Part shown: positions 42,831 through 52,434 of the stretch, one piece after another
How the letters are laid out: the number at the start of each line of letters is the position of its first letter
Position numbering within the stretch: the stretch's first letter is position 1
NCBI GenBank assembly: GCA_020847755.1
Contig: JADLBK010000213.1
Coordinates: 1-54,713 of the forward strand
Length of the DNA: 54,713 bases
Reading direction: 5' to 3'
Source: Flavobacteriales bacterium
Lineage (GTDB): Bacteria; Bacteroidota; Bacteroidia; Flavobacteriales_F; PHOS-HE28
Program-made: the position numbers and the translations under genes
Notes under the pieces: generated by a model
Databases searched by the model: none
The model's input: only the letters and a program-made list of their open reading frames with translations
What the model was told of the DNA's origin: nothing

Positions 42831-43976
42831 TCAGCCCCGCGCGGCCAGCAGTTCCTCCAGGTGGCGCCGCAGGGTGAGGCCGGCGCTGTTCCAGTTCAAC
42901 CGCTCATGGTGCTCGTTCAGCGCGCCATGGGCCAGTGCGCGGTACCGGTCGTGGTCGAGCATGAGCCCGGCGATGCATGCGGCGTAGGCGTCGGCATCGG
43001 CCTCCAGCGGCAGGGCCATGCCGTTGAACCCATCCCTGACCGAGCTGGGGGTTCCGCCGACGGCGGTGGTGATGCACGGGACGCCGAAGGCGTTGCATTC
43101 GCTGAAGACGATGGGCGAGCAATCGGCGCGGGTGGGGAGCAGCAGGAAGTGGGACCGCTGGATGAGGTTGGCGATGCGGCGCTGCCCGGTCGCCGTGTTC
43201 TTGGCGATGAAGGGGACCACCTCCACGTAGGAAGGGAGCTTCGCACCGGGCGGCGTACAGCCCACGATGGTGAGCCGCACCGCGAGCCCCTGCGCATGCA
43301 ACCGTTCCGCGGCGCGCAGCGCGAGGTCACCGCCCTTGCGCTCCCAGCTCACCGCCAGGAAGAGCAGCTCGCAACGTTCCATCGGTCGGCTGTCGATCAC
43401 CTGCTCGATGCGGGAGCGCGCCGGGATGCGGTCCAGGTTGCAGCCGAAGGGCACCACCCGGATGCGCGACGGGTCGGCGTCATAGTGCTCCACGGCGGTG
43501 CGCGCCGCCCACTCGCTCGAATAGATGGCCAGGTCGCAGCTGCGCAGTGCCTCCCGTTCCAGGTCGTGCCCCTGTTGCAGATAGCGCCTGGGGTAGTTGC
43601 GGTACTCCGGGTACAGGTCGAGGATGCCCGCGAAGGTGGCGTCGGTGTAGAACACCTTCGGCCGGTCGCTCTGCAACAGGGCCACCGGGATGCTGCTGGG
43701 CGAGAAGATCACATCGCAATCGCTCTGTGCGAGCGCCTCGCCGATCTGTCCGGCGAAGCGTTTCGCCATGGCCGTGGTGCGTTCCACCGGGAAGATGCTG
43801 TCCGGCGAGATCCAGTGCTGGACCTTGTTCACCGCCTTGCGCAGCAGCACGCGGGTGCGCTGCAGCTCGCCGAGGTCGCGCATCTGCACCTGCTGGTCCT
43901 CCAGGCTTTTGGCAATGAACCGCACCGTGCCGCTCCAGGCCCGGACGTCGGTCGGGTCCATGCTGGTGGCATACAT
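42831..43976 (-). CDS. glycosyltransferase family 4
   Basis: A 381-aa GT-B enzyme beginning MYATSMDPTDVRAWSGTVRFIAKSLEDQ, with donor-site blocks LLFLAVSWERKGGDLALRAAERLHAQG, LLLPTRADCSPIVFSECNAFGVPCITTAVGG. It probably adds a hexose to a surface glycan. The start is uncertain: the frame stays open to 44090, and TTG or GTG starts would add up to about 25 residues. A CACCTTTG box at 44067-44074 lies 4 nt before a separate 14-codon ORF, not before this start. Confidence 0.85.
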   Translation of the reverse strand: MYATSMDPTDVRAWSGTVRFIAKSLEDQQVQMRDLGELQRTRVLLRKAVNKVQHWISPDSIFPVERTTAMAKRFAGQIGEALAQSDCDVIFSPSSIPVALLQSDRPKVFYTDATFAGILDLYPEYRNYPRRYLQQGHDLEREALRSCDLAIYSSEWAARTAVEHYDADPSRIRVVPFGCNLDRIPARSRIEQVIDSRPMERCELLFLAVSWERKGGDLALRAAERLHAQGLAVRLTIVGCTPPGAKLPSYVEVVPFIAKNTATGQRRIANLIQRSHFLLLPTRADCSPIVFSECNAFGVPCITTAVGGTPSSVRDGFNGMALPLEADADAYAACIAGLMLDHDRYRALAHGALNEHHERLNWNSAGLTLRRHLEELLAARG

Positions 43977-44017
43977 CAACCGCAACGGGGCGGTGCGTGT
44001 CCGCAGGTCACGGACCT

Positions 44018-44062
44018 TCAGGCGTTGCTCGCGCACAGGTGGAGCGGAGGTTCGCCGCCCAT
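44018..44062 (-). CDS. possible 14-aa leader peptide
   Basis: An ATG at 44062 sits exactly 4 nt after CACCTTTG (44067-44074). It opens a 14-codon frame (MGGEPPLHLCASNA) that ends in TGA 41 nt before the proposed ATG of the glycosyltransferase. The fixed box-to-ATG spacing is the only support. It may instead mean that the glycosyltransferase start is in another frame. Confidence 0.25.
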   Translation of the reverse strand: MGGEPPLHLCASNA

Positions 44063-44158
44063 CGTACAAAGGTGCTGCGCGCGGCACCATATCGTCAACA
44101 CCGTTCGGTGGTCCTTGCCACGCGAACGGTGAAGGGATGCGTCGCCCGGCGGGTCGGG

Positions 44159-44166
44159 TACCTTTG
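44159..44166 (+). promoter_or_regulatory. -7 promoter box of aroC
   Basis: TACCTTTG, perfect TAnnTTTG, followed by CCGC and then the ATG at 44171. The transcript is expected to be leaderless. Confidence 0.7.
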
Positions 44167-44170
44167 CCGC

Positions 44171-45247
44171 ATGACCGGCAACAGCACGGGGCGGCTCTTT
44201 CGCCTCACCACCTTCGGCGCCAGCCACGACGCGGCCATCGGCGGGGTGGTGGAAGGCTGTCCGGCCGGGCTGCACCTGGACCTGGAGGCCGTGCAGCAGG
44301 AGCTGGACCGCCGACGTCCGGGCAGCACCGAACTTGGCACGGCACGCCGCGAGGACGACCGCGTGGAGCTGTTGAGCGGCGTGATGGACGGGGTGACGCT
44401 GGGCACGCCGATCGGTTTCCTGATCCGCAACACCGACGCCCGCCCGCAGGACTATGCGCACCTGAAGGACACGTACCGGCCCGGCCATGCGGACCTCACG
44501 TGGGAGCAGAAGTACGGCGTGCGCGATCACCGGGGCGGTGGCCGCAGCAGTGCGCGGGAGACCGCCTGTCGCGTGGTGGGCGGCGCGATCGCGCGGCAGC
44601 TGCTCGCCACGGCGGGGGTGCGGGTGCAGGCCTGGGTGTCGCAGGTGGGCGAGGTGCGTCTCGGCGAGGAGCCCTTCGATGCCGCCGACACCTGGTCCAG
44701 CCCGGTGCGCTGTCCGCATCCACCCACCGCTGCGGCCATGGCGGCCCTGATCGAGGCGGTGCGGGCCGAAGGGGACAGCATCGGTGGCTGCGTCAGCGCC
44801 CGCCTTTCGGGGATCCCCCCCGGCCTGGGTGAACCGGTGTTCGACAAGCTGCACGCCGACCTGGGCAAGGCCCTGTTGAGCATCAACGCGGTGAAGGGCT
44901 TCCAAGTGGGTTCGGGCTTCGCCGCGGCGGCCATGCGCGGCTCGGCGCACAACGATGCCCTGGAGCCCGATGGCACCGGCGGCATCCGCAGCGTCACCAA
45001 CCGCGGCGGTGGCGTGCAGGGCGGCATCAGCACCGGGGCAGACATCCTGTTCGACGTGGCCTTCAAGCCGCCCGCCACCGTGATGCGGCCGCAGGCCTCG
45101 GTGGACCGCGAGGGGCGGCAGGTGGTGCTGGAGGGTCGCGGCCGCCATGACCCCTGCGTGGTACCGCGCGCCGTGCCCATCGTGGAGGCCATGGCCTGCC
45201 TGGTGCTGGCCGACCATCTGCTGCGGCAGCGCTCGGCGCGCCTCTGA
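44171..45247 (+). CDS. aroC: chorismate synthase
   Basis: A 358-aa FMN-dependent enzyme that makes chorismate from 5-enolpyruvylshikimate-3-phosphate, the last step of the shikimate pathway. Family blocks are GRLFRLTTFGASHDAAIGGVVEG (N-terminal signature), GVRDHRGGGRSSARETACRVVGGA, GDSIGGCVSARLSGIPPGLGEPVFDKL and RGGGVQGGISTGADI. Length and order are normal. Single gene with its own leaderless promoter; no other aro genes are nearby. Confidence 0.97.
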   Translation: MTGNSTGRLFRLTTFGASHDAAIGGVVEGCPAGLHLDLEAVQQELDRRRPGSTELGTARREDDRVELLSGVMDGVTLGTPIGFLIRNTDARPQDYAHLKDTYRPGHADLTWEQKYGVRDHRGGGRSSARETACRVVGGAIARQLLATAGVRVQAWVSQVGEVRLGEEPFDAADTWSSPVRCPHPPTAAAMAALIEAVRAEGDSIGGCVSARLSGIPPGLGEPVFDKLHADLGKALLSINAVKGFQVGSGFAAAAMRGSAHNDALEPDGTGGIRSVTNRGGGVQGGISTGADILFDVAFKPPATVMRPQASVDREGRQVVLEGRGRHDPCVVPRAVPIVEAMACLVLADHLLRQRSARL

Positions 45248-45346
45248 CCGATCTTCCATCCACGATCGTTGTTCGCAATCCGAACGGATCACGGCCGCGA
45301 TCGCCCGGCCACCGCATGATCTTTGCACCCTCATCCCGAACACACC

Positions 45347-48184
45347 ATGGGCAAATGGTTCAAACGCATCGTCATCGCCGGGGTCGTCCTGGTGGTGCTG
45401 CTGATCGCCGCCATCATCCTCATCCCCGTCCTGTTCAAGGACCGCATCGAGGCCCTGGTGAAGGAACAGGTGAACGCCACCCTCAACGCCACGGTGGAAT
45501 GGGGTGAGTGGGACATCACCCTGCTGCGCAGCTTCCCCGACCTCACCGTGGAGGTGGCCGGCGTGAAGCTGTGCAACAAGGCCCCCTTCGAAGGGGTCTG
45601 CCTGGCCGACATCGGCTCGCTCACCGCCACGGTGGACATCAAGAGCGTGTTCGGCGACAAGGTGGACATCAAGCGCATCGGCCTGGTGAGGCCGCGGATC
45701 CATGCCGTGGTGCGCGCCGATGGAAAAGCGAACTGGGACATCACCCTGCCCGACAGCAGCGCGGCGGAAGCCCCGGCCGACACGGGCGGCGGCTTCTCCA
45801 TCGGTCTGCGTGAATACTGGATCGAGGATGGGCGTGTGGTGTACGACGACAGCACCCTCGCCTTCCGCATGGACCTGCTGGGCCTGGACCACAAGGGCAC
45901 GGGCGACTTCACGCAGGACCTCTTCACCCTGAGCACCACCACGCATGTGGACACCGTGGACGTGCTCTTCGACGGCGTGCGCTATCTGCAGCGCGCGGTG
46001 GCCGACATCCGCGCCGACCTGGACATGGACATGGCGGGCATGAAGTTCACCTTCAAGGAGAACGAGGCCGTTGTCAACCGCCTCACCCTGGGCTTCGACG
46101 GCTGGCTGGCGATGCCCGCGGACGACATCGACATGGACATCACCTGGGCGCTGAAGAAGAACGAGCTGGGCGCGCTGTTGTCGATGGTGCCCGCGGCCTT
46201 CGCCAAGGACCTGGAAGGGGTGGACATGAGCGGCACGGCGGCGTTCGGCGGCTATGTGAAGGGCACCTACAACGACAACACGATGCCCGGCTTCGGCCTG
46301 GACATCGCCGTGGACAACGGTCGTTTCAAGTACCCCGACCTGCCCGAGAGCGTGGAGCGCATCCAGGTGAAGGCCTCCATCGTGAGCCCGCAGGGCAAGG
46401 ACCTGGACGGCATGGTGATCGACGTGCCCGTGTTCGCCATGCAGGTGGCCACCAACCCGGTGAGCGCCCGGCTGCACCTGGAGCGGCCGATGAGCGATCC
46501 GCGCGTGGACCTGGCGGCGCAGGCCAAGCTCGACCTCGCCAGCCTGAAGCGCGTGGTGCCCATGGAGAAGGGCGACGAGCTGAACGGCACGCTCGATGTG
46601 GACGTGAAGGTGAAGGGTGCCGTGAGCGACATCGAGGCGCAGCGCTTCGAGAAGTTCACCGCGGAAGGACGCGTGCTGCTGAGCGGCATGACCTACCGCA
46701 GCGACTCGCTGCCCTGGCCGGTGGGCATCACCACCCTCGACCTGGCGCTCAGCCCGCGCTACCTGGCGCTGAACGGCTTCGACGGCACCCTGGGCGGCAG
46801 CGACGTGCGCGCCAAGGGCCGCTTCGACAGCTACCTGCTGTGGTGGCTGAAGGACAGCACCCTCACCGGCACCTTCGACGTGGCCAGCCGCCGCTTCGAC
46901 CTCAACGAGCTGATGGGCCCCGAGGAGCCCGCCACGGCGGAGAGCGCCCCGGCCGACACCGCCGCCATGACCGTGATCGAAGTGCCCGCGAACATCAACT
47001 TCCGCCTCAGCGCCGAGGCCGGCGAGGTGCTCTACGACGACCTCACGCTCACCGGCCTCAAGGGTGGCGTGCACATCCACGACCGGCGGGTGGACCTCAA
47101 CAAGCTGGTGTTCGGGCTCTTCGAGGGGCGCGTGGGGCTCGACGGGTCCTACGCCACGCCGGAGAAGGGCACGCCGGTGGCCGAACTGCGCTACGACATC
47201 CGCGACATGGACATCGAGAAGACCGTGCAGTACGTGGAGACCGTGCAGAAGCTCGCGCCCATCGCCAAGACCTGCAAGGGCAGATACAGCACCACGCTGA
47301 GCATGCGCACCGAACTGGATGCGGCGATGAGCCCGGTGATCGAGAGCCTCACCGGCCAGGGCACGCTCAGCACGCGCAACGTGCGGGTGGACGGCTTCCA
47401 GCCGCTGGTGGACCTGGCCAAGGCCTTCAAGGTGAAGGGCATCGAGAACACCACGCTGCCCAGCGTGGACTTCAGCTACGAGTTCCGCGACGGCAAGATG
47501 ATCACCAAGCCCTTCGATGTGAAGATCGACCGGATCAAGGCCAACGTGGGCGGCAGCACGGCCTTCGCCGACCAGGCCATCGACTACGACCTGAAGGCCA
47601 AGGTGCCCACCGACATGTTCGGTGCGCAGGCCAACCAGCTGGTGGCCGGCTGGCTGGGCCAGGCGAACCAGGCGCTGGGCAGCGGGTTCCAGATGCCGGC
47701 GGAGATCGCGGTCACCGCGAAGATCACGGGCACCATCGACAAGCCGGTGGTGAAGCCGGTGTTCGCCGGTGGTGGCAGCAACCTCACCCAGACGATCGTC
47801 ACCGAGGTGAAGCAGGAGCTGAACCAGCAGATCGACAAGGCCAAGGAGGAGGCCATCGCCCGCGCCCGCGAGGAGGCCGCCAAGCTGCTGGCCGAAGCGC
47901 AGAAGCAGGCGGACAACCTGAAGGCCACCGCGCGGCGCGAAGCGGCCAACATCAAGGGGCAGGCCTACAAGGCCGCCGACGACGAGCTGGCGAAGGTGAC
48001 CAACCCGCTGGCGAAGATGGCCGCCAAGGCCGTGGCCGATGCCGCCAAGAAGGAGGCCGACAAGCAGGAGCAGAAGGCCATCGCCGAAGCCGATAAAAAG
48101 GCCGACGGCATCGTGGCCGAGGCCCGCAAGCAGGGCGATGCCCTCATCGCCAAGGCCGAGCAGACCAACACCACGATCAGGTAG
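45347..48184 (+). CDS. AsmA-family envelope protein with long C-terminal coiled coil
   Basis: A 945-aa protein anchored by one N-terminal span (IVIAGVVLVVLLIAAIILIPVLF). Beta-rich AsmA-like repeats follow (VEWGEWDITLLRSFPDLTVEVAGVKL, FKYPDLPESVERIQVKASIVSPQGKDL), related to proteins that move lipids between membranes. The last about 130 residues are an Ala/Lys/Glu-rich coiled coil (IDKAKEEAIARAREEAAKLL). A GATCTTTG box lies 21 nt before the ATG. It precedes the OmpA-family gene by 43 bp, so co-expression is likely. Confidence 0.88.
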   Translation: MGKWFKRIVIAGVVLVVLLIAAIILIPVLFKDRIEALVKEQVNATLNATVEWGEWDITLLRSFPDLTVEVAGVKLCNKAPFEGVCLADIGSLTATVDIKSVFGDKVDIKRIGLVRPRIHAVVRADGKANWDITLPDSSAAEAPADTGGGFSIGLREYWIEDGRVVYDDSTLAFRMDLLGLDHKGTGDFTQDLFTLSTTTHVDTVDVLFDGVRYLQRAVADIRADLDMDMAGMKFTFKENEAVVNRLTLGFDGWLAMPADDIDMDITWALKKNELGALLSMVPAAFAKDLEGVDMSGTAAFGGYVKGTYNDNTMPGFGLDIAVDNGRFKYPDLPESVERIQVKASIVSPQGKDLDGMVIDVPVFAMQVATNPVSARLHLERPMSDPRVDLAAQAKLDLASLKRVVPMEKGDELNGTLDVDVKVKGAVSDIEAQRFEKFTAEGRVLLSGMTYRSDSLPWPVGITTLDLALSPRYLALNGFDGTLGGSDVRAKGRFDSYLLWWLKDSTLTGTFDVASRRFDLNELMGPEEPATAESAPADTAAMTVIEVPANINFRLSAEAGEVLYDDLTLTGLKGGVHIHDRRVDLNKLVFGLFEGRVGLDGSYATPEKGTPVAELRYDIRDMDIEKTVQYVETVQKLAPIAKTCKGRYSTTLSMRTELDAAMSPVIESLTGQGTLSTRNVRVDGFQPLVDLAKAFKVKGIENTTLPSVDFSYEFRDGKMITKPFDVKIDRIKANVGGSTAFADQAIDYDLKAKVPTDMFGAQANQLVAGWLGQANQALGSGFQMPAEIAVTAKITGTIDKPVVKPVFAGGGSNLTQTIVTEVKQELNQQIDKAKEEAIARAREEAAKLLAEAQKQADNLKATARREAANIKGQAYKAADDELAKVTNPLAKMAAKAVADAAKKEADKQEQKAIAEADKKADGIVAEARKQGDALIAKAEQTNTTIR

Positions 48185-48227
48185 CGAAGGGGCATGGCCC
48201 TTGCGGGGCGCTGTGAAGACGAACGGC

Positions 48228-50291
48228 ATGAACGACATCACCAAGGCCGCGCTGACCGCCGTGGCGCTGCTGCTCGGTGCGCCCGCCATGGCGCAGGACG
48301 GGGAGAACGACCCGTGCGGTCCGCCCACGGACAAGAAGGTGCTGAAGCTGCTGGACGAGGCCGCCAAGGCGAAGGACGGCGCCGCACGCCACCAAAAGCT
48401 GAAGGAGACCCAGGAGGTGGACCCGGACTGCGCCGAATGCCTCTTCCAGCTCGGCATCTCGGCGTACAAGCGGGCGCGTGAAGGCGGGGCCGACCTCAAG
48501 CCCGCCATCACCTACTTCGAGCGCCTGCAGGCCCGCTGCCCCGACCGGCACAGCGATGTGCACTACTACCTCGGCGCCGCGCACTATGCCAAGGGCGAGT
48601 ACGCCGAAGCGGCCAAGGCCTTCCAGGCCTTCCTGAAGTTCCCCACCGAGGACCAGAGCAAGTTCAGCAAGGACGTGGACAAGAAGACCGCCGATGTGGA
48701 GGAGCTGATGCCGGAGCTGCGGTTCCACATGGACTTCTACCGCAACACGGCGCCGCTTGATCCCCGGCCACTGCCCAACGTGTGCACGGCGGCGGACGAG
48801 TACCTGCCCATGCTGAGCCCGGACAACGAGCTGCTGTTCTTCACGCGCAAGAGCAAGTACCAGGCGAAGGGCGACCTGGTGGCCAAGGACGTGGAGGAGC
48901 TCACCGAGAGCCGGCGTCCCGCCGGGTCCAAGGACCATGACAAGGGCCGCGCGCTGCCCGACCCCTTCAACCTGGGCGACAGCTACGGCGGGGTCACCAT
49001 CAGCGTGAACAACCGCGAGATGTTCGTCACCGTGTGCGGCGCGCCCGATGCGAAGGGCTATCGCAACTGCGACCTCTTCCGCTCGCACTACAACACGCAC
49101 ATGGACTTCGGCAGCGGGCAGCAGAAGTGGGAGTGGACCGGGCTGGAGGACCTGGGCCCGGCGGTGAACACGGCCGACGGCTGGGAGAGCCAGCCCACGC
49201 TGAGCGCCGACGGCCGCACGCTCTACTTCGCCACCGTGCGCCCGGACAGCAAGGGCACGGACATCTATTTCAGCACGCGCGACGGTCAAGGCGTGTGGAG
49301 CAAGGCGCAGCCCGTGCCCGGCCCCATCAACACGGCGGGCGATGAGAAGGCCCCCTTTCTGCACAGCGACAGCCGCACGTTGTACTTCGCCGCGCGGCCG
49401 GCGGTGGACGAGAACGGCGAGGCCCAGGAGGGGCGGGGGCACCGTGGCATCGGCGGCTACGACATCTTCTTCAGCCGCATGAAGGACGATGGCAGCTGGG
49501 ACACGCCCCGCAACATCGGCCACCCCATCAACACCGAGCAGGACGACCACGGGCTGATCGTGAGCGCCGACGGCCGCACCGCGCTCTTCGCCAGCAGCCG
49601 CTTCCGCGGGGTGGGCGGGCTGGACATCTACGGCTTCGCCCTGCCCACCGACGCGCGCCCGGAGGACATCCTCATTGTGAAGGGCGAGGTGCGCGACGAG
49701 AACGGCGAGGTGGTGTCCGACGCCAAGGTGGAGATCACCTACATGGACACGCGCCGCACCGAGGTGCTGCAGGTGGACCCCACCGACGGGCGCTACGCCA
49801 CGGTCGTCAACCTGCGCAAGGGCGCCGATGTCATCATGACCGTCACCAAGAAGGACCACGTGTTCGACTCGCGCGCCTTCAGCCTGGCGGACACCGTGCG
49901 CGGGGTCACCGCCGAGGTGGACATGACCGTGCAGCGCATCGCGGTGGGCCGCAGCTACAAGGTGAACGACATCACCTACGCCACCAACTCGGCGGAGATC
50001 ACCAAGGCCAGCGAGCACATCCTCGACCAGCTCATCCGCTTCCTGAAGGACAACCCCACGGTGAGCATCCGCATCGAAGGCCACACGGACAACGTGGGCA
50101 ACGACGCGGACAACCTGGCCCTGAGCAACGACCGCGCCTTCACCGTGATGGGCTACCTGCAATCCCATGGCATCGCCGCCAAGCGCCTTGCCTTCAAGGG
50201 CTATGGCGCCGGCAAGCCCGTGGCCTCCAACGACACCGAGGCCGGCCGCGCGCGCAACCGCCGCACCGAGTTCGTCATCGTGGGCCGCTGA
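48228..50291 (+). CDS. OmpA-family protein with PorE-like domain order
   Basis: A 687-aa periplasmic protein. The signal peptide (LTAVALLLGAPAMAQ) is followed by TPR-like helices (about 30-160, CLFQLGISAYKRAREGG and YYLGAAHYAKGEYAEAAKAFQAFL). Next come a PD40/WD40-type propeller (about 190-480, QPTLSADGRTLYFATVRPDSKGTDIYFS), a carboxypeptidase-regulatory-like domain (about 485-570) and an OmpA-like peptidoglycan-binding end (IRIEGHTDNVGNDADNLALSNDRA). This is the domain order of PorE of the T9SS, although other Bacteroidota OmpA proteins share it. An alternative GTG start at 48213 would add five residues. Confidence 0.88.
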   Translation: MNDITKAALTAVALLLGAPAMAQDGENDPCGPPTDKKVLKLLDEAAKAKDGAARHQKLKETQEVDPDCAECLFQLGISAYKRAREGGADLKPAITYFERLQARCPDRHSDVHYYLGAAHYAKGEYAEAAKAFQAFLKFPTEDQSKFSKDVDKKTADVEELMPELRFHMDFYRNTAPLDPRPLPNVCTAADEYLPMLSPDNELLFFTRKSKYQAKGDLVAKDVEELTESRRPAGSKDHDKGRALPDPFNLGDSYGGVTISVNNREMFVTVCGAPDAKGYRNCDLFRSHYNTHMDFGSGQQKWEWTGLEDLGPAVNTADGWESQPTLSADGRTLYFATVRPDSKGTDIYFSTRDGQGVWSKAQPVPGPINTAGDEKAPFLHSDSRTLYFAARPAVDENGEAQEGRGHRGIGGYDIFFSRMKDDGSWDTPRNIGHPINTEQDDHGLIVSADGRTALFASSRFRGVGGLDIYGFALPTDARPEDILIVKGEVRDENGEVVSDAKVEITYMDTRRTEVLQVDPTDGRYATVVNLRKGADVIMTVTKKDHVFDSRAFSLADTVRGVTAEVDMTVQRIAVGRSYKVNDITYATNSAEITKASEHILDQLIRFLKDNPTVSIRIEGHTDNVGNDADNLALSNDRAFTVMGYLQSHGIAAKRLAFKGYGAGKPVASNDTEAGRARNRRTEFVIVGR

Positions 50292-50297
50292 CGCGGA

Positions 50298-50328
50298 TTT
50301 GGAACTTGTTGATAAGCGGATACTTTTG
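50298..50328 (+). promoter_or_regulatory. full -33/-7 promoter of the protease gene
   Basis: TTTG (50298-50301), 19 bp and TACTTTTG (50321-50328) match the Bacteroidota consensus TTTG-N19-TAnnTTTG exactly. The -7 box lies 18 nt before the ATG. It is the best complete promoter in the window. Confidence 0.85.
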
Positions 50329-50346
50329 TTGATAACTTTTCTTGAC

Positions 50347-52434
50347 ATGCGCTACGTCATCGGGGTGACCCTTGTCCTGCTTGGGTCCAGTGCACAGGCC
50401 CAGGTGGCCCATGGGGGCGCCCCTGTGGGCTGGGGCGGCTCCTCCGGCCCCATGGTCGGCCTTCCGTCGGTGGTGCTGCCCGCCCTGGACCGGGCCGTGC
50501 TGGTGCAGCAGGAGGCGGACAGCCCCGCCGTCGGTTTCCGCTACGGGGTGCAACGCCCGGTGGCCGCCGAGGTGCCGGCGCAAGGCCAGTGGATCGGCAC
50601 CGCCGACGACCGCCGGGTCTGCCGCCTGATGATCGAGAGCCCCGGCGCGGTGATGCTCAGCGTGCAGTTCAGCCTCTTCGACCTGGTGCCCGAGGCGCGG
50701 GTCTACCTCTACGACCGCGAGCGGCAGCGCTACCTCGGCGGCTTCACCGAGCAGAACGAGCTGCCCGATGGCACCCTGGCCACCGCGGTGCTGCCGGGCG
50801 ATGCGGTGGTGATCGAACTGGTGGAGCCGGCGACGGCCCGGGCGACCTCCCGCCTGGAGGTGGGCAGCATCACGCACGGCCATCGTGACATCTTCCACTT
50901 CGGCGAGCAGGGCCTGCTGCGCGATTACGATCCCGGTTTCCAGAGCGCGCCGTGCAACATCAACGTGGCCTGTCCGGAAGGTGCCGGGTGGGAGCAGCAG
51001 ATCCGGTCGGTGGCCATGTTCCTGCGGCCCGATGGCAACGGCTGCAGTGGCTCGCTGATCAACAGCACGGCGCAGCAGGGCCAGCCCTACTTCTACTTCG
51101 CCAACCACTGCCTGGTGCCGGCCACCATCGGCCAGTGGGTGTTCTACTTCAACTACCAGGCGCCCGGCTGTGTGGGCACGGTGGGCAACACCGGCCAGAC
51201 GGTGACCGGCGGGGTGCTGCGCTCGGCCTATTTCTATGACGACTTCGCGCTGCTGGAGCTGCTCAATGCGCCGCCCGCCAACTACGGGGTGTTCTATGCG
51301 GGCTGGGACCGAAGCGGCGCGGTGCCGCAGGCCAGCGCCATGATCCACCACCCGAACTACGACGTCAAGAAGATCAGCCTCAACGACGATCCGTGCACCA
51401 GCTACCAGGACGCCAACGGCATTCAGATGTGGCGCAGCGAGTGGGACCTGGGGGTGAGCCAGGCGGTGAGCAGCGGGGCGCCGCTGTTCGACCAGAACAA
51501 GCGCATCGTGGGGCACATGACCGAGGGGACCTACAGCTGCACGGACCCGCAGCAGAACTGGGCGGGTGCGGCCAAGTTCAGCGAGAGCTGGGACGGGGCC
51601 TCGGCCGGCACGCGGCTGCGCGACTGGCTGGACCCGGCCAACAGCACGGTGGTGCTGGGCGGATACGATCCGCAGAACACGCCGCTGCCCACGCTGCGCG
51701 TGCGGCTCAAGGCCTTCCTGCAGGGGCCGTACAATAGCGTGGCGCTGAACATGAACGGCACCCTGCGCGCCAGCGGCCTGGTGCCCCTCACCGAGCCGTA
51801 CACCGCGCTCGGCTATGCCCATGTGGCGGGTGGCGGGGGGGAATCCACCACGCAGGCGGTGCTCAACGTCACCGGCACGGCCTCGGTGGTGGACTGGGTG
51901 GTGGTGGAGCTGCGCAACAAGAACAACGCCGCGCAGGTGCTGGCCAGCCGCAGCGCCCTGCTGCTGCGCAACGGCAGCATCGTGGCGGTGGACGGCACAT
52001 CGGACCTCAGCTTCCAACTGCCGGTGGACGACTACCACATCGCGGTGCGCCACCGCAACCACCTGGGCGTCATGACGCAGAACCCGCAGCCGGTGGGCAC
52101 CACGGCGGTGCTGCGCGACCTCAGCAACGGCTCGGTGCCCCTGAACGGCGGTGCGGCGGCCACGGTGAACGTGGGCGGGGTGCTGCTGATGCCGGCCGGT
52201 GACGGCACGCGCAACGGGCAGGTCAAGTACACCGGCGGCGGCAACGACCGCGACCCCATCCTCACGCGCATCGGGGGCACGGTGCCCACGGCCACCACCA
52301 CCGGCTACCATCCGGAGGACCTGAACCTGGACGGGGTGGTGAAGTACAGCGGGGGGGCCAACGACCGCGATGCGGTGCTGCAGGCCGTGGGGGGCACCAC
52401 GCCCACCGCGGTGCGCAACGCTCAGTTGCCCTGA
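50347..52434 (+). CDS. secreted lysyl-endopeptidase-like serine protease
   Basis: A 695-aa secreted protein. The signal peptide ends SSAQAQ, and a propeptide-like beta domain (about 75-170) follows. The S1 protease core has His254 in YFYFANHCLVP, Asp299 in FYDDFALLEL and Ser376 in SQAVSSGAPLFDQN, as in lysyl endopeptidases. Two repeats close the protein (DGTRNGQVKYTGGGNDRDP and DLNLDGVVKYSGGANDRDA), which look like the calcium-binding dockerin-like repeats common in this phylum. No clear T9SS domain is seen at the very end. Its 3' end overlaps the terC stop by 13 bp. Confidence 0.87.
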   Translation: MRYVIGVTLVLLGSSAQAQVAHGGAPVGWGGSSGPMVGLPSVVLPALDRAVLVQQEADSPAVGFRYGVQRPVAAEVPAQGQWIGTADDRRVCRLMIESPGAVMLSVQFSLFDLVPEARVYLYDRERQRYLGGFTEQNELPDGTLATAVLPGDAVVIELVEPATARATSRLEVGSITHGHRDIFHFGEQGLLRDYDPGFQSAPCNINVACPEGAGWEQQIRSVAMFLRPDGNGCSGSLINSTAQQGQPYFYFANHCLVPATIGQWVFYFNYQAPGCVGTVGNTGQTVTGGVLRSAYFYDDFALLELLNAPPANYGVFYAGWDRSGAVPQASAMIHHPNYDVKKISLNDDPCTSYQDANGIQMWRSEWDLGVSQAVSSGAPLFDQNKRIVGHMTEGTYSCTDPQQNWAGAAKFSESWDGASAGTRLRDWLDPANSTVVLGGYDPQNTPLPTLRVRLKAFLQGPYNSVALNMNGTLRASGLVPLTEPYTALGYAHVAGGGGESTTQAVLNVTGTASVVDWVVVELRNKNNAAQVLASRSALLLRNGSIVAVDGTSDLSFQLPVDDYHIAVRHRNHLGVMTQNPQPVGTTAVLRDLSNGSVPLNGGAAATVNVGGVLLMPAGDGTRNGQVKYTGGGNDRDPILTRIGGTVPTATTTGYHPEDLNLDGVVKYSGGANDRDAVLQAVGGTTPTAVRNAQLP

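Noticed and set aside
42831-44090. Long start of the glycosyltransferase at 44090
   Set aside because: The first 38 residues lack GT4 features, and the -7 box at 44067 lies inside them, so the mRNA could not include that start.
44018-48511. 1497-codon minus-strand frame across aroC and the AsmA gene
   Set aside because: Shadow of two well-supported plus-strand genes; low-complexity His/Val/Ala/Gly content. Only its last 14 codons were kept, as a separate leader-peptide possibility.
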